Of a DNA stretch of 64,000 nt, positions 35,222 to 45,731 are shown piece by piece (the stretch's first letter is position 1; every line of letters begins with the position of its first letter). This DNA is from Pseudomonas hunanensis (GTDB lineage Bacteria > Pseudomonadota > Gammaproteobacteria > Pseudomonadales > Pseudomonadaceae): contig NZ_QJRC01000098.1 of assembly GCF_013393325.1 (NCBI RefSeq), positions 186,001 to 250,000 on the forward strand, in the 5' to 3' direction. Both the position numbers and the translations under genes were made by a program. The notes under the pieces were generated by a model that worked only from the letters and a program-made list of their open reading frames with translations, had not been told where the DNA came from and searched no databases.

Positions 35222-35309
35222 TGGCGGAAGCGTAGAGATTCGAACTCTAGGATAGTTGCCCATCGACGGTTTTCAAGACCGTTGCCTTAAACCACTCGGC
35301 CACGCTTCC
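35222..35309 (-). tRNA. tRNA-Ser, anticodon UGA
   Basis: The minus-strand sequence begins GGAAGCG and ends CGCTTCCGCCA, giving a seven-base acceptor stem with encoded CCA. The anticodon arm reads CTTGAAA, anticodon TGA, decoding UCA. The long variable arm (GATGGGCAACTATC) is typical of tRNA-Ser, and GTTCGAATC is the T arm. Length is 88 bases. No integrase gene or repeated 3' end is nearby, so it is not an occupied integration site here. Confidence 0.93.
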
Positions 35310-35442
35310 AGCTCGTTTTGCGGCCGCCATCATACCGTAATGAAACACGCTGTCAAACTCTCAGTGTCGCGGGTTGCAGGAGCTCTGATAGACTCCTAGC
35401 ATCTGAACGTTCGAAACCACAGGTTTACCAAGGAGTGTCGCC

Positions 35443-36114
35443 ATGCGCGAACAGGATTACGCCGTACACCACGGCCAGCAGGTCGAGCAGCAGGAGATCA
35501 GCAAGGTCCTGCGCAACACGTACAGCCTGCTGGCGCTTACCCTCGCCTTCAGCGGTGTCATGGCTTTCGTTGCCCAGCAGATGCGTGTCGGCTACCCGAA
35601 CGTGTTCGTGGTGCTGATCGGCTTCTACGGGCTGTTCTTCCTTACCAATAAACTGCGTGATTCCGCCTGGGGCCTGGTGTCCACCTTCGCCCTCACCGGC
35701 TTCATGGGCTTCATTCTCGGCCCAATCCTCAACCGTTACCTGGGCATGGCCGGTGGCGCTGAAGTGGTCAGCTCGGCATTCGCCATGACTGCGCTGGTAT
35801 TTGGTGGCCTGTCGGCCTATGTGCTGATTACCCGCAAGGACATGAGCTTCCTCAGCGGCTTCATCACTGCTGGCTTCTTTGTTCTGCTGGGCGCTGTCGT
35901 GGCCAGCTTCTTCTTCCAGATCAGCGGCCTGCAGCTGGCGATCAGCGCTGGTTTCGTGCTGTTCTCGTCGGTGTGCATCCTGTTCCAGACCAGCGCGATC
36001 ATTCATGGTGGCGAGCGCAACTACATCATGGCGACCATCAGCTTGTATGTTTCGATCTACAACCTGTTCGTCAGCCTGCTGCAGCTGTTTGGCATCATGG
36101 GTCGTGATGACTGA
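35443..36114 (+). CDS. Bax inhibitor-1/YccA-family membrane protein
   Basis: The protein has 223 residues and seven membrane helices after a polar N-terminus of ~20 residues. The family pattern includes ALTGFMGFILGPILN and, at the end, LYVSIYNLFVSLLQLFG. E. coli YccA binds FtsH and limits its attack on SecY when secretion is jammed, and a similar role is likely. It is monocistronic, with a terminator after it. Confidence 0.9.
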   Translation: MREQDYAVHHGQQVEQQEISKVLRNTYSLLALTLAFSGVMAFVAQQMRVGYPNVFVVLIGFYGLFFLTNKLRDSAWGLVSTFALTGFMGFILGPILNRYLGMAGGAEVVSSAFAMTALVFGGLSAYVLITRKDMSFLSGFITAGFFVLLGAVVASFFFQISGLQLAISAGFVLFSSVCILFQTSAIIHGGERNYIMATISLYVSIYNLFVSLLQLFGIMGRDD

Positions 36115-36131
36115 TTGACTGGTGTAAGAGA

Positions 36132-36156
36132 AAGCCCGCCTCGGCGGGCTTTTTTG
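36132..36156 (+). terminator. Terminator after the YccA-like gene
   Basis: AAGCCCGCC and GGCGGGCTT form a nine-base stem with a two-base apex, followed by TTTTT. It lies 18 bases after the stop. Confidence 0.9.
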
Positions 36157-36293
36157 CACCCAGTGAATTGACTTAAAAGTCAGCTTATTGGATGCATACC
36201 CGCCGATCATGCCGCTATCGTGCTTTTCTCTACCGTAATCTTCCGTCACCCCGTAGAATGCGCTCCTTTTTTCTTCCGGGGCAGCTTTCAGCA

Positions 36294-37673
36294 ATGAGCT
36301 CACACGAACACAGCCCAGGCGCAGCGGCGCCTGCCAATGAACTGGTGCTTGGCCTTGAGGACAAGCCACGGCTGTTGATCGGCCTGCTGGCAGCCCTGCA
36401 GCACCTGCTGGCGATCATTGTGCCGATCGTTACCCCTGGCCTGCTGATCTGCCAGGCGCTGGGCGTTTCGGCGCGTGATACCAACCTGATCGTTTCCATG
36501 TCGCTGGTGATCTCCGGTATTGCCACCTTCGTCCAGTGCAAACGCTTCGGCCCATTTGGCGCCGGGCTGCTGATCGTTCAGGGCACCAGCTTCAATTTCG
36601 TAGGCCCGCTGATTGCCGGCGGCGCGCTGATGGTCAAGCAAGGCACGCCCGTTGAAGGGGTGATGGCGGCCATTTTTGGTGTGGTGATTGCGGGCTCGTT
36701 CGTCGAGATGGGGGTGTCGCGCATTCTGCCCTTCGTCAAACGCCTGATCACCCCGCTGGTGACGGGCATCGTCGTGCTGATGATCGGCCTGACCTTGATC
36801 AAGGTAGGCCTGATAAGCATGGGTGGCGGCTTTGGTGCCATGGCCAACGGCACCTTCGCCAATGGCGAAAACCTGCTGCTGTCGGGCGTGGTGCTGGCGA
36901 TTATCGTGATCCTTAACCGCATTCCCGTGGTGTGGATTCGCAGTTGTGCCATCGTCATCGCCCTGGCGGTCGGCTACGCGCTGGCCGGCTACATGGGCCG
37001 CCTGGACTTCACCGGCATGCACGAGGCCGCGCTGTTCCAGGTGCCGACGCCGCTGCACTTCGGCCTGGGCTTTTCCTGGGCGCTGTTCATTCCGATGCTG
37101 GTGATTTACCTGGTCACTTCGCTGGAAGCCATTGGTGACGTGACCGCCACCAGCAAGGTGTCGCGCCAGCCGGTCGAAGGGCCGGTATGGATGCAGCGGA
37201 TCAAGGGCGGTGTACTGGTCAACGGCGCCAACTCGCTGCTGGCCGGCTTGTTCAACACCTTCCCTAGTTCGATCTTTGCCCAGAACAACGGGGTAATTCA
37301 GCTGACCGGGATTGCCAGCCGCCATATCGGTATGTGGATTGCCGTGATGCTGGTGCTGCTGGGGCTGTTCCCCAGCGTTGCCGGGGTGATCCAGGCGGTG
37401 CCAGAGCCGGTGCTGGGTGGCGCGGCCATGGTGATGTTCGGGGCAGTTGCGGCTTCGGGCATCAACATTCTGGCCAGCACCCGGCTGGATCGTCGCGCGC
37501 TGCTGATCATTGCCGTGTCGTTGGCACTGGGCCTGGGTGTGGCGCAGGTGCCGGAGTTCCTGGCGCACATGCCGGCGGCGATTCGCAATGTGCTGGAGTC
37601 GGGTGTGGCCACCGGGGGGATCTGTGCCCTGGTGCTGAACTGGTTCTTGCCGGAAAGCAAGGAACAGGCGTAA
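36294..37673 (+). CDS. NCS2-family purine (xanthine/urate) permease
   Basis: The start MSSHEHSPGA gives 459 residues; an ATG 12 codons upstream is also possible and the ribosome site is weak for both. Fourteen membrane helices are expected. NCS2 signatures are QHLLAIIVPIVTPGLLICQ near the start, TSLEAIGDVTATSKV and the NGVIQLTGIASR motif, which suits xanthine or uric acid rather than uracil. It takes up purines with a cation across the inner membrane. No purine-degradation gene is next to it. Confidence 0.87.
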   Translation: MSSHEHSPGAAAPANELVLGLEDKPRLLIGLLAALQHLLAIIVPIVTPGLLICQALGVSARDTNLIVSMSLVISGIATFVQCKRFGPFGAGLLIVQGTSFNFVGPLIAGGALMVKQGTPVEGVMAAIFGVVIAGSFVEMGVSRILPFVKRLITPLVTGIVVLMIGLTLIKVGLISMGGGFGAMANGTFANGENLLLSGVVLAIIVILNRIPVVWIRSCAIVIALAVGYALAGYMGRLDFTGMHEAALFQVPTPLHFGLGFSWALFIPMLVIYLVTSLEAIGDVTATSKVSRQPVEGPVWMQRIKGGVLVNGANSLLAGLFNTFPSSIFAQNNGVIQLTGIASRHIGMWIAVMLVLLGLFPSVAGVIQAVPEPVLGGAAMVMFGAVAASGINILASTRLDRRALLIIAVSLALGLGVAQVPEFLAHMPAAIRNVLESGVATGGICALVLNWFLPESKEQA

Positions 37674-37700
37674 GTCTGGTGTCTACCTGTTAGGGCCATG

Positions 37701-37744
37701 GGGGGCTGCCATGCAGCCCATCGCGACACAAGGCCGCTCCTGCA
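37701..37744 (-). repeat. Single REP sequence downstream of the purine permease
   Basis: GGGGGCTGCCATGCAGCCC followed by ATCGCGACACAAGGCCGCTCC is the same repeat as downstream of pcaJ, read in the other direction. It is a lone copy. Confidence 0.7.
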
Positions 37745-37773
37745 AGGGATCGCACAGGCCTGGGGAATCAATA

Positions 37774-37813
37774 GAAGCCCGAGCCGCTTGCACAAGCGGG
37801 CGCGGGCTTTTTT
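37774..37813 (+). terminator. Rho-independent terminator before tusD
   Basis: AAGCCCG and CGGGCTT close a long stem whose inner part pairs CCGCTTG with CAAGCGG, followed by TTTTTTGC. It separates the purine permease from the tus operon. Confidence 0.8.
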
Positions 37814-37850
37814 GCTTTATCATGGCAGCATTCCTTTGCATGAGTTATCC

Positions 37851-38243
37851 ATGAAATTCGCTATCGCGGTGTTCTCCCCGGCCCATGCGCCCTCCTCGCG
37901 GCGTGCCTTGCGCTATGCCGAGGCAGTGCTGGCCGGCGGGCATGAGATTGCCCGGCTGTTCTTCTATCAGGACGGGGTGCACAGTGCCTCGGCCAACGTG
38001 GTCGCCCCCCAGGACGAACTGGACGTGGCTGGCCAGTGGCGTACCTTTATCGAGACCCACCAGTTGGACGCCGTGGTGTGCATCGCCGCTGCCCTGCGCC
38101 GTGGCGTGCTCGATGAAGCCGAAGCCAACCGTTACCAGCGCCCGGCCGTGAACCTGCCCAAACCTTGGGAACTGTCGGGGCTTGGCCAACTGCATGAAGC
38201 GGCGCAGGTTGCTGACCGCCTTGTCTGCTTCGGAGGCGATTGA
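37851..38243 (+). CDS. tusD: Sulfur relay protein TusD
   Basis: The protein has 130 residues of the DsrE family. The active Cys is Cys77 in AVVCIAAALRRG, matching the persulfide-carrying Cys of E. coli TusD. In the TusBCD hexamer it takes sulfur from TusA and gives it to TusE for tRNA 2-thiouridine made by MnmA, encoded at 58.97 kb. First gene of tusDCBE; tusC begins two bases after its stop. Confidence 0.92.
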   Translation: MKFAIAVFSPAHAPSSRRALRYAEAVLAGGHEIARLFFYQDGVHSASANVVAPQDELDVAGQWRTFIETHQLDAVVCIAAALRRGVLDEAEANRYQRPAVNLPKPWELSGLGQLHEAAQVADRLVCFGGD

Positions 38244-38244
38244 A

Positions 38245-38604
38245 ATGGCTAAATCCATGTTGATCATCAGCCGCCAGGCCCCGTGGAACGGCCCATCGGC
38301 CCGTGAGGCACTGGACATCGCCCTGGCCGGCGGGGCATTCGACCTGCCGCTGGGCATGCTGTTTCTGGACGACGGCGTGTTCCAGCTCGCTCCCGGCCAG
38401 CAACCCACCGAGGTGCAACAGAAGAACCTGGCCGCTAACCTGCAAGCGCTGCCGATGTTCGGTGTAGAGGAACTGTTCGCTTGCAGCCACAGCCTCACCC
38501 GCCGCGGCCTGGCAGCCGATACCCTGGCACTGCCGGTGCAAGTGCTCGATGACGCGGCCTTGTCCGCGCTGATCGCCCGTTTCGACCAGGTGATAACACT
38601 TTGA
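38245..38604 (+). CDS. tusC: Sulfur relay protein TusC
   Basis: The protein has 119 residues of the DsrE/DsrF-like family, with SMLIISRQAPWNG at the start. It lacks a conserved active Cys, as usual for TusC, and is a structural part of the TusBCD complex. Its stop overlaps the tusB start as TGATG. Confidence 0.9.
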   Translation: MAKSMLIISRQAPWNGPSAREALDIALAGGAFDLPLGMLFLDDGVFQLAPGQQPTEVQQKNLAANLQALPMFGVEELFACSHSLTRRGLAADTLALPVQVLDDAALSALIARFDQVITL

Positions 38605-38900
38605 TGACGACCCTGCATGTAATTGCCCACTCCCCGTTTGGCGACGAGCGCCTGGCCAGCTGCCTGCGCCTGCTCGGAGCCGACGACGCGCTGCTACTGT
38701 GCGGCGATGCGGTGTATGCCCTGCGCTGCGGCAGCGAGCCGCACCGCCAGCTGCAAGGTGCCGGCCTAGCCACACGCCTGTTCGCCCTGAACGAAGACCT
38801 GCAAGCCCGCGCCATCGACAACGAACTGGCCAAAGCCGTGGACTACGCCGGGTTCGTCGAACTGTCGCTTCACTACGACAAGGTCAATAGCTGGCTATGA
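38604..38900 (+). CDS. tusB: Sulfur relay protein TusB
   Basis: The protein has 98 residues of the DsrH family, with LHVIAHSPFGDERLASCLR at the start and GDAVYALRCG. It completes the TusBCD hexamer. The ATG overlaps the tusC stop; a TTG one codon upstream is in frame but less likely. Its end overlaps tusE by four bases. Confidence 0.9.
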   Translation: MTTLHVIAHSPFGDERLASCLRLLGADDALLLCGDAVYALRCGSEPHRQLQGAGLATRLFALNEDLQARAIDNELAKAVDYAGFVELSLHYDKVNSWL

Positions 38901-39232
38901 GTACGCTCACCGTTGGCGATCAAGCGATCGCCCTGGACAAGGACGGCTTCCTGGTCGACCTGCAAGACTGGTCCCACGCTGCTGCCGAGGCCTTGGCCGA
39001 ACGCGAAGGCATCCTGCTGACGGCGGACCACTGGGAGATCCTCGAACTGTTGCGCCAGTTCTACCAGGAATTCCAGCTGTCCCCGGCCACGCGCCCGCTG
39101 ATCAAGTACACGGCGCTGAAACTGGGCCCGGACAAGGGCAACAGCCCGCACCTGAACCGCCTGTTCAACGGCACCCCCGCCAAACTCGCCGCCAAGCTGG
39201 CGGGCCTGCCCAAGCCGACCAACTGCATATGA
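38897..39232 (+). CDS. tusE: Sulfur carrier TusE (DsrC family)
   Basis: The protein has 111 residues. It shows DsrC signatures: DKDGFLVDLQDW near residue 15, ADHWEILELLRQFY, and the C-terminal Cys110 as penultimate residue in PTNCI. It carries persulfide from TusBCD to MnmA. The start overlaps tusB as ATGA and the stop overlaps the next gene as ATGA. Confidence 0.93.
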   Translation: MSTLTVGDQAIALDKDGFLVDLQDWSHAAAEALAEREGILLTADHWEILELLRQFYQEFQLSPATRPLIKYTALKLGPDKGNSPHLNRLFNGTPAKLAAKLAGLPKPTNCI

Positions 39233-40230
39233 CCGACCCTCGTCCGCTCACCCTGGAAACTCCCGCCGAACACCCGTTCGCCGAATTCGTGCGCATTCTC
39301 GGCAAAGGCAAGCGCGGTGCGCGCGGCCTGACCCGCGAAGAAGCCCGTGCTGCCATGACCCTGCTGCTGGAAGGCAAGGTCGAAGACACTCAGCTGGGCG
39401 CCTTCCTCATGCTGCTGCGGCACAAGGAAGAAAGCGCCGAAGAACTGGCCGGCTTCACCGAGGCCCTGCGCTCCCACCTGCAGGCACCGCGCATCGCCGT
39501 GGACCTGGACTGGCCCACTTACGCCGGCAAGAAGCGCCACCTGCCCTGGTACCTGTTGGCTGCCAAGTGCCTGGCCAACAATGGCGTGCGCATCCTGATG
39601 CACGGCGGTGGCGCGCACACCGCCGGGCGCATGTACAGCGAACAGTTGCTCGAACGGTTGCAGATCCCGCTGTGCCGCGATTGGGATGCAGTCGGCAACG
39701 CACTGGACCAGCATCAGTTGGCGTTCTTCCCGCTGCACGATTGGGCGCCGCAATTGCAGCGCATGATCGACCTGCGCAACACCTTGGGCCTGCGCTCACC
39801 GATCCACTCGCTGGCCCGGGTGCTCAACCCGCTGGGTGCGCGCTGTGGCCTGCAAAGCATCTTCCATCCCGGCTATCAGGCCGTGCACCGCGAGGCTAGC
39901 CGGCTGCTGGGCGATCATGCCGTGGTGATCAAGGGCGACGGTGGCGAGATCGAGGTCAACCCTGATGTCATCAGCCACCTCTACGGCACCACGGCGGGCG
40001 AAGCGTGGGACGAAGAGTGGCCAGCGCTGAGCGAGCGCCGACATGTCAAACCGCCCAGCCTGCAGGCCGAACAGTTGCTGGCGTTCTGGCGTGGCGAGGT
40101 TGAAGACAGCTATGGCGAGAAGGCCGTCATCGCCACCATGGCCCTGGCATTGCGGGGCTTAGGGCGGGACCGCGAACAAGCGTTTGCGACAGCTCAAGGC
40201 TATTGGAACACGCGAAACCGATCGATTTAA
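39229..40230 (+). CDS. ybiB: YbiB-like (TrpD2) glycosyltransferase-fold protein
   Basis: The protein has 333 residues of the anthranilate phosphoribosyltransferase fold: RGLTREEARAAMTLLLEGKVEDTQLGAFLM (here in part) and MHGGGAHTAGR replace the substrate loops of TrpD. YbiB relatives bind nucleic acid and lack phosphoribosyltransferase activity. Its translation is coupled to tusE by an ATGA overlap, a link repeated in gammaproteobacteria that suggests a role around tRNA thiolation. The role is unproven. Confidence 0.85.
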   Translation: MTDPRPLTLETPAEHPFAEFVRILGKGKRGARGLTREEARAAMTLLLEGKVEDTQLGAFLMLLRHKEESAEELAGFTEALRSHLQAPRIAVDLDWPTYAGKKRHLPWYLLAAKCLANNGVRILMHGGGAHTAGRMYSEQLLERLQIPLCRDWDAVGNALDQHQLAFFPLHDWAPQLQRMIDLRNTLGLRSPIHSLARVLNPLGARCGLQSIFHPGYQAVHREASRLLGDHAVVIKGDGGEIEVNPDVISHLYGTTAGEAWDEEWPALSERRHVKPPSLQAEQLLAFWRGEVEDSYGEKAVIATMALALRGLGRDREQAFATAQGYWNTRNRSI

Positions 40231-40326
40231 CCGATCGTATCACCCCGATCTTTGCGCTATTTGTTCGAACGATTTGGCCTAGACTGGGCTCCAACGACAA
40301 ATCACTTTGTACCGAGGAGCTCACTC

Positions 40327-41286
40327 ATGGGCCTTTTGATCGACGGCCGCTGGCATGACCAGTGGTATGAAAACGGCAAGGACGGTACGTTCAAACGCGA
40401 AAACGCCCAACGCCGCAATCAACTCCCCGCCCCCGAAGCCGGCCGTTACCACCTGTACGTCTCGCTGGCCTGCCCATGGGCTCATCGCACCCTGATCTTG
40501 CGCGCCCTCAAAGGCCTTGAGCCATTGATCGATGTGTCGGTGGTCAGTTGGCTGATGCAAGACCATGGCTGGACCTTCGACCAGCAGCAAGGCTCCAGCG
40601 GCGACCACCTTGGCGCCCTGCAGTATCTGCACCAGCGCTATACCCAGGATGACCCGCATTACACCGGCCGGGTGACCGTGCCTGTCCTGTGGGACAAGAA
40701 AGAGCAGCGCATCGTCAACAACGAATCGTCGGAGATCATCCGTATCTTCAACAGCGCGTTCAACGAGCTGACTGGCAACACCCTGGATTTGTACCCCGAA
40801 CCACTGCGACCGGTCATCGAGGCGCTGAACGAGCGCATTTATCCGGCGGTGAACAACGGCGTTTACCGGGCAGGCTTTGCCACCACGCAAGACGCCTACG
40901 AAGCGGCGTTTGATGATGTGTTCAACGAACTGGATTACCTGGAAGACTTGCTAAGCCGCAATCGCTACCTGGCGGGTGAGTACCTGACTGAGGCCGATGT
41001 ACGCCTGTTCACCACGCTTGTGCGCTTCGACGCTGTGTACCACGGGCACTTCAAGTGCAACCTGCGGCGCCTGAGCGACTACCACAACCTGTCGAACTGG
41101 CTGCGCGAGCTGTACCAGTGGCCAGGGGTAGCGGCCACTGTGGATATGGAGCATATACAGAAGCACTACTACATGAGCCACAAGACCATCAACCCGAACG
41201 GGATAGTGCCTAAAGGGCCTTTGCAAGACTTTGGCGCGCCGCATGATCGGGAGCGGTTGGCAGGCAAGGGGATTTGGCAGGCTTGA
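40327..41286 (+). CDS. yqjG: Glutathionyl-hydroquinone reductase (YqjG/PcpF-like)
   Basis: The ATG at 40327 follows GAGGAG; 319 residues. The Xi-class glutathione transferase layout is clear: Cys49 in ACPWAHRTLI is the catalytic Cys, and NNESSEIIRIFN binds glutathione. It reduces glutathionyl-hydroquinones with glutathione, a detoxification step. A small GC hairpin (41294-41312) follows. Confidence 0.92.
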   Translation: MGLLIDGRWHDQWYENGKDGTFKRENAQRRNQLPAPEAGRYHLYVSLACPWAHRTLILRALKGLEPLIDVSVVSWLMQDHGWTFDQQQGSSGDHLGALQYLHQRYTQDDPHYTGRVTVPVLWDKKEQRIVNNESSEIIRIFNSAFNELTGNTLDLYPEPLRPVIEALNERIYPAVNNGVYRAGFATTQDAYEAAFDDVFNELDYLEDLLSRNRYLAGEYLTEADVRLFTTLVRFDAVYHGHFKCNLRRLSDYHNLSNWLRELYQWPGVAATVDMEHIQKHYYMSHKTINPNGIVPKGPLQDFGAPHDRERLAGKGIWQA

Positions 41287-41293
41287 GAAAGCC

Positions 41294-41312
41294 GGGGCTG
41301 CTTTGCAGCCCC
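41294..41312. repeat. Half-REP hairpin between convergent genes
   Basis: GGGGCTGC and GCAGCCCC pair around TTT. The same stem occurs at 34737 and 51106. It may stop transcription from both sides. Confidence 0.65.
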
Positions 41313-41319
41313 ACCATTG

Positions 41320-42711
41320 TCAGCTGTTCTGCGAACCTTCGAACCAGGCCAGCTTTTCACGCAACTGCACCACTTCCCCGACAATCACCAGGGTTGGCGC
41401 ATGCACTTCATGCTGGGCCACCAGGCCCGGCAGGTCTGCCAGGGTACCGGTGAACACCCGCTGGTTTCGCGTCGTCCCCTGCTGAACCAAAGCAGCCGGT
41501 GTGCTGGCCGCTCGCCCATGGCGAATCAACTCGGCGCAAATGGTCGGCAAACCCACCAACCCCATGTAGAACACCAAGGTCTGCGCTGGCGCCACCAGGT
41601 CATTCCACGGCAAGTTGCTGGTGCCATCCTTCAGGTGCCCGGTGACGAAACGCACCGACTGGGCATAGTCGCGGTGAGTCAGCGGAATGCCGCCATAAGC
41701 GGAACAGCCACTGGCCGCCGTGATGCCCGGCACCACCTGGAACGGGATGCCATGCTCGGCCAGTTCCTCGATCTCTTCGCCTCCCCGGCCGAAGATGAAC
41801 GGGTCGCCACCCTTCAGGCGCAGCACCCGCTTGCCCTGCTGGGCCAGATCGACCAGCAGGCGGTTGATCTGATCCTGCGGCACGGCATGCTCAGCGCGGC
41901 GCTTGCCCACGTAGATGCGCTCGGCATCCCGCCGGCACATCTCGATAATAGCTGGCGCCACCAGGCGGTCGTACAGCACCACATCGGCCTGCTGCATCAG
42001 GCGCAAGGCTCGGAAAGTCAGCAAGTCCGGATCGCCCGGGCCAGCACCTACCAAGTACACCTCACCGCCCTGCTGCACCGGCGCGCCTTCTACCATCGCC
42101 TGCAACAGGCGCTCGGCTTCAGCGCCCTGCCCGGCCAGCTGGCGCTCGGCGATCGGCCCCTGGAACACGGTTTCCCAGAAGCCGCGGCGCTGGTTGACGT
42201 CTGGGTACAAGGATTTGACCTTGTGCCGGAAACGCGCCGCCAGCCCGGCCAGCTCGCCGTAGGCCGAAGGGATCCACGCCTCCAGCTTGGCGCGAATCAA
42301 GCGCGCCAGCACTGGGGCATCACCACCGCTGGAAACCGCAATCACCAGCGGCGAGCGGTCGACGATCGCTGGGAAGATCACCGTGCACAGGGCCGGCGCA
42401 TCCACCACGTTGACCGGCAGGCTGAGGGCCTGCGCATCGGCCGACACCTGGGCATTGAGCCCAGGGTCGTCGGTAGCCGCGATCACCAGCCGGCAACCGA
42501 CAAGGTCGGCTGCCTGATAGCCACGCACCAGCACCTCACCGCCACCTTCCCGGGCCAACGCGGCCAACTGGCCGTCGACGTCCGGCGCCACCACGCGCAG
42601 CACACCGCCGGCATCGGCCAGCAGGCGCGCCTTGCGCAAGGCGATCTCACCGCCGCCGACGACCAGCACGCGGCCGCCCTGCAGCTTGTGGAACAGCGGC
42701 AGGTAATTCAT
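41320..42711 (-). CDS. cysG: Sirohaem synthase CysG (fused Met10-like tri-function)
   Basis: The protein has 463 residues. Residues ~1-200 are the dehydrogenase/ferrochelatase part, with the Rossmann motif VVGGGEIALRKA. Residues ~215-455 are uroporphyrinogen-III methyltransferase, with VGAGPGDPDLLTFRAL, the GGDPFIFGRGGEE loop and the PGITAASGC loop. It makes sirohaem for sulfite and nitrite reductases. It lies directly after serS with no gap, as in other Pseudomonas. Confidence 0.95.
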   Translation of the reverse strand: MNYLPLFHKLQGGRVLVVGGGEIALRKARLLADAGGVLRVVAPDVDGQLAALAREGGGEVLVRGYQAADLVGCRLVIAATDDPGLNAQVSADAQALSLPVNVVDAPALCTVIFPAIVDRSPLVIAVSSGGDAPVLARLIRAKLEAWIPSAYGELAGLAARFRHKVKSLYPDVNQRRGFWETVFQGPIAERQLAGQGAEAERLLQAMVEGAPVQQGGEVYLVGAGPGDPDLLTFRALRLMQQADVVLYDRLVAPAIIEMCRRDAERIYVGKRRAEHAVPQDQINRLLVDLAQQGKRVLRLKGGDPFIFGRGGEEIEELAEHGIPFQVVPGITAASGCSAYGGIPLTHRDYAQSVRFVTGHLKDGTSNLPWNDLVAPAQTLVFYMGLVGLPTICAELIRHGRAASTPAALVQQGTTRNQRVFTGTLADLPGLVAQHEVHAPTLVIVGEVVQLREKLAWFEGSQNS

Positions 42712-43992
<1,281 letters not shown>

Positions 43993-44022
43993 ATCGTTCT
44001 CTCGTTATATGTAAGTGTTGGT

Positions 44023-44397
44023 TCAGAATCGGGTCAGGGACAGGCCAGCCCAGGTTGCAAGCAGCCCACCCACCACGCTGATACTGGTATAGCCCAAGGC
44101 AAGGGGCACTTGCCCGCTTTCCATCAGGCGCACGGTATCGAGCGAGAAAGAGGAAAAGGTTGTCAGGCCACCGAGGAAGCCGACAATCAAGCCAGCGCGC
44201 AATTCGATCGGCGCCAGCGGCTTGTGCAAGAACAAGCCATAGAGCAGGCCGATCAGCAGGCAGCCAACCAGGTTGACCGCCAGCGTACCGGCATAGAAGT
44301 GCCGTGGCCAGTGGGCCGCGACCCAATTGGCGGTAGCGAAGCGCAACAAAGTGCCAGCAACACCGCCCGCGCTGACCGCGGCAATGAGTGCGATCAT
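44023..44397 (-). CDS. crcB: Fluoride channel CrcB/Fluc
   Basis: The protein has 124 residues and four membrane helices. The signature [13 protein letters not shown] of the Fluc pore is at about residues 73-85, and an early [10 protein letters not shown] is typical. It forms an antiparallel dimer that exports fluoride. No fluoride riboswitch was seen upstream because the start overlaps the rarA stop by four bases. Confidence 0.92.
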
Positions 44398-45719
44398 GGT
44401 TTTCTCCGCTGACGGGGGCTGTTTCGGTCCAGGTCGGCCAAGTGGCGCAGTTTCTCGCCAATTTTCAGTTCCAGGCCACGGGGCACTGGCTGGTAGTACT
44501 GGCGTGGCTCCAGCTCATCGGGGAAGTAATCCTCACCGGCGGCGTAGGCGTCGGGTTCATCGTGGGCGTAGCGGTACTCGTCACCATAGCCCAGTTGCTT
44601 CATCAGCTTGGTCGGGGCATTGCGCAGGTGCAGCGGCACTTCCAGCGACCCATGTTCGGCGGCTTCTCGCAGCGCCGTCTTGAAGCCCATGTACACCGCG
44701 TTGCTCTTGGGCGCACAGGCCAGGTAGGTGATGGCCTGGGCCACCGCCAGCTCACCCTCGGGGCTGCCAAGGCGCTCCTGCACGTCCCAGGCTGCCAGGC
44801 ACAGGCTGAGCGCGCGCGGGTCGGCATTACCGATGTCCTCGCTGGCCATACGCACCACGCGGCGGGCGATGTACAGCGGGTCGCAGCCGCCGTCGAGCAT
44901 GCGGGCGAACCAATACAAAGCACCATCGGGGTTGGAGCCGCGCACCGACTTGTGCAACGCGGAAATCTGGTCGTAGAACGCCTCGCCGCCCTTGTCGAAA
45001 CGGCGACGGCTGTCACCCAGCAGGCTCTGCAGCATCTCGACGTCGATCTCGCTGCCATCTTCGGCCAGGTCCGAAGCGTTCTCGAGGAAATTGAGCATGC
45101 GCCGGCCATCACCGTCGGCGGCGGCCATCAGCATCTTGAAAGCTTCGTCACCCACCCGCAGGTTGCGCTTGCCCAGGCCACGCTCTTCGGTCAGCGCACG
45201 GTTGACCAACTTGCGCAGGGCCGCCTCGTCCAGGCTCTTGAGCACGTAGACCCGCGCCCGCGACAACAACGCGTTGTTCAGCTCGAACGACGGGTTTTCG
45301 GTGGTGGCGCCGATGAACAGCAGTGTGCCGTCTTCCACATAGGGTAGAAAGGCGTCCTGCTGCGACTTGTTGAAACGGTGCACTTCGTCAACGAACAAGA
45401 TGGTGCGGCGGCCATATTGACCAGCCTGCTGCTTGGCCACCTCCACCGCCTGGCGAATCTCTTTCACCCCAGCCAGCACCGCCGACACCGTTTCGAAGTG
45501 CGCATCGCAGAACTGCGCGAGCAGCCGCGCCAGGGTGGTTTTGCCCACCCCAGGTGGCCCCCAGAAAATCATCGAGTGCAGCGCACCCTGCTCCAGCGCC
45601 TCGCGCAGCGGTTTACCGCGCGCCAGCAGGTGCTCCTGGCCAACGTATTCATCCAGGTTGGACGGGCGCAGGCGGGCGGCCAGGGGCTGGGCGACGGGTT
45701 CGCTTCGAAACAGGTCCAT
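44394..45719 (-). CDS. rarA: Replication-associated recombination ATPase RarA (MgsA)
   Basis: The protein has 441 residues. Walker A is [11 protein letters not shown] near residue 52 and Walker B is [10 protein letters not shown]. The clamp-loader-like AAA+ core is followed by the RarA C-terminal tetramer domain with [19 protein letters not shown]. It acts at blocked replication forks. It lies 12 bases after lolA and overlaps crcB. Confidence 0.95.
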
Positions 45720-45731
45720 GACGGGCTCTGG

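Noticed and set aside
35222..35309. tRNA-Ser as attachment site of an integrated element
   Set aside because: No integrase gene, no repeated tRNA 3' end and only housekeeping or ordinary accessory genes on both sides.
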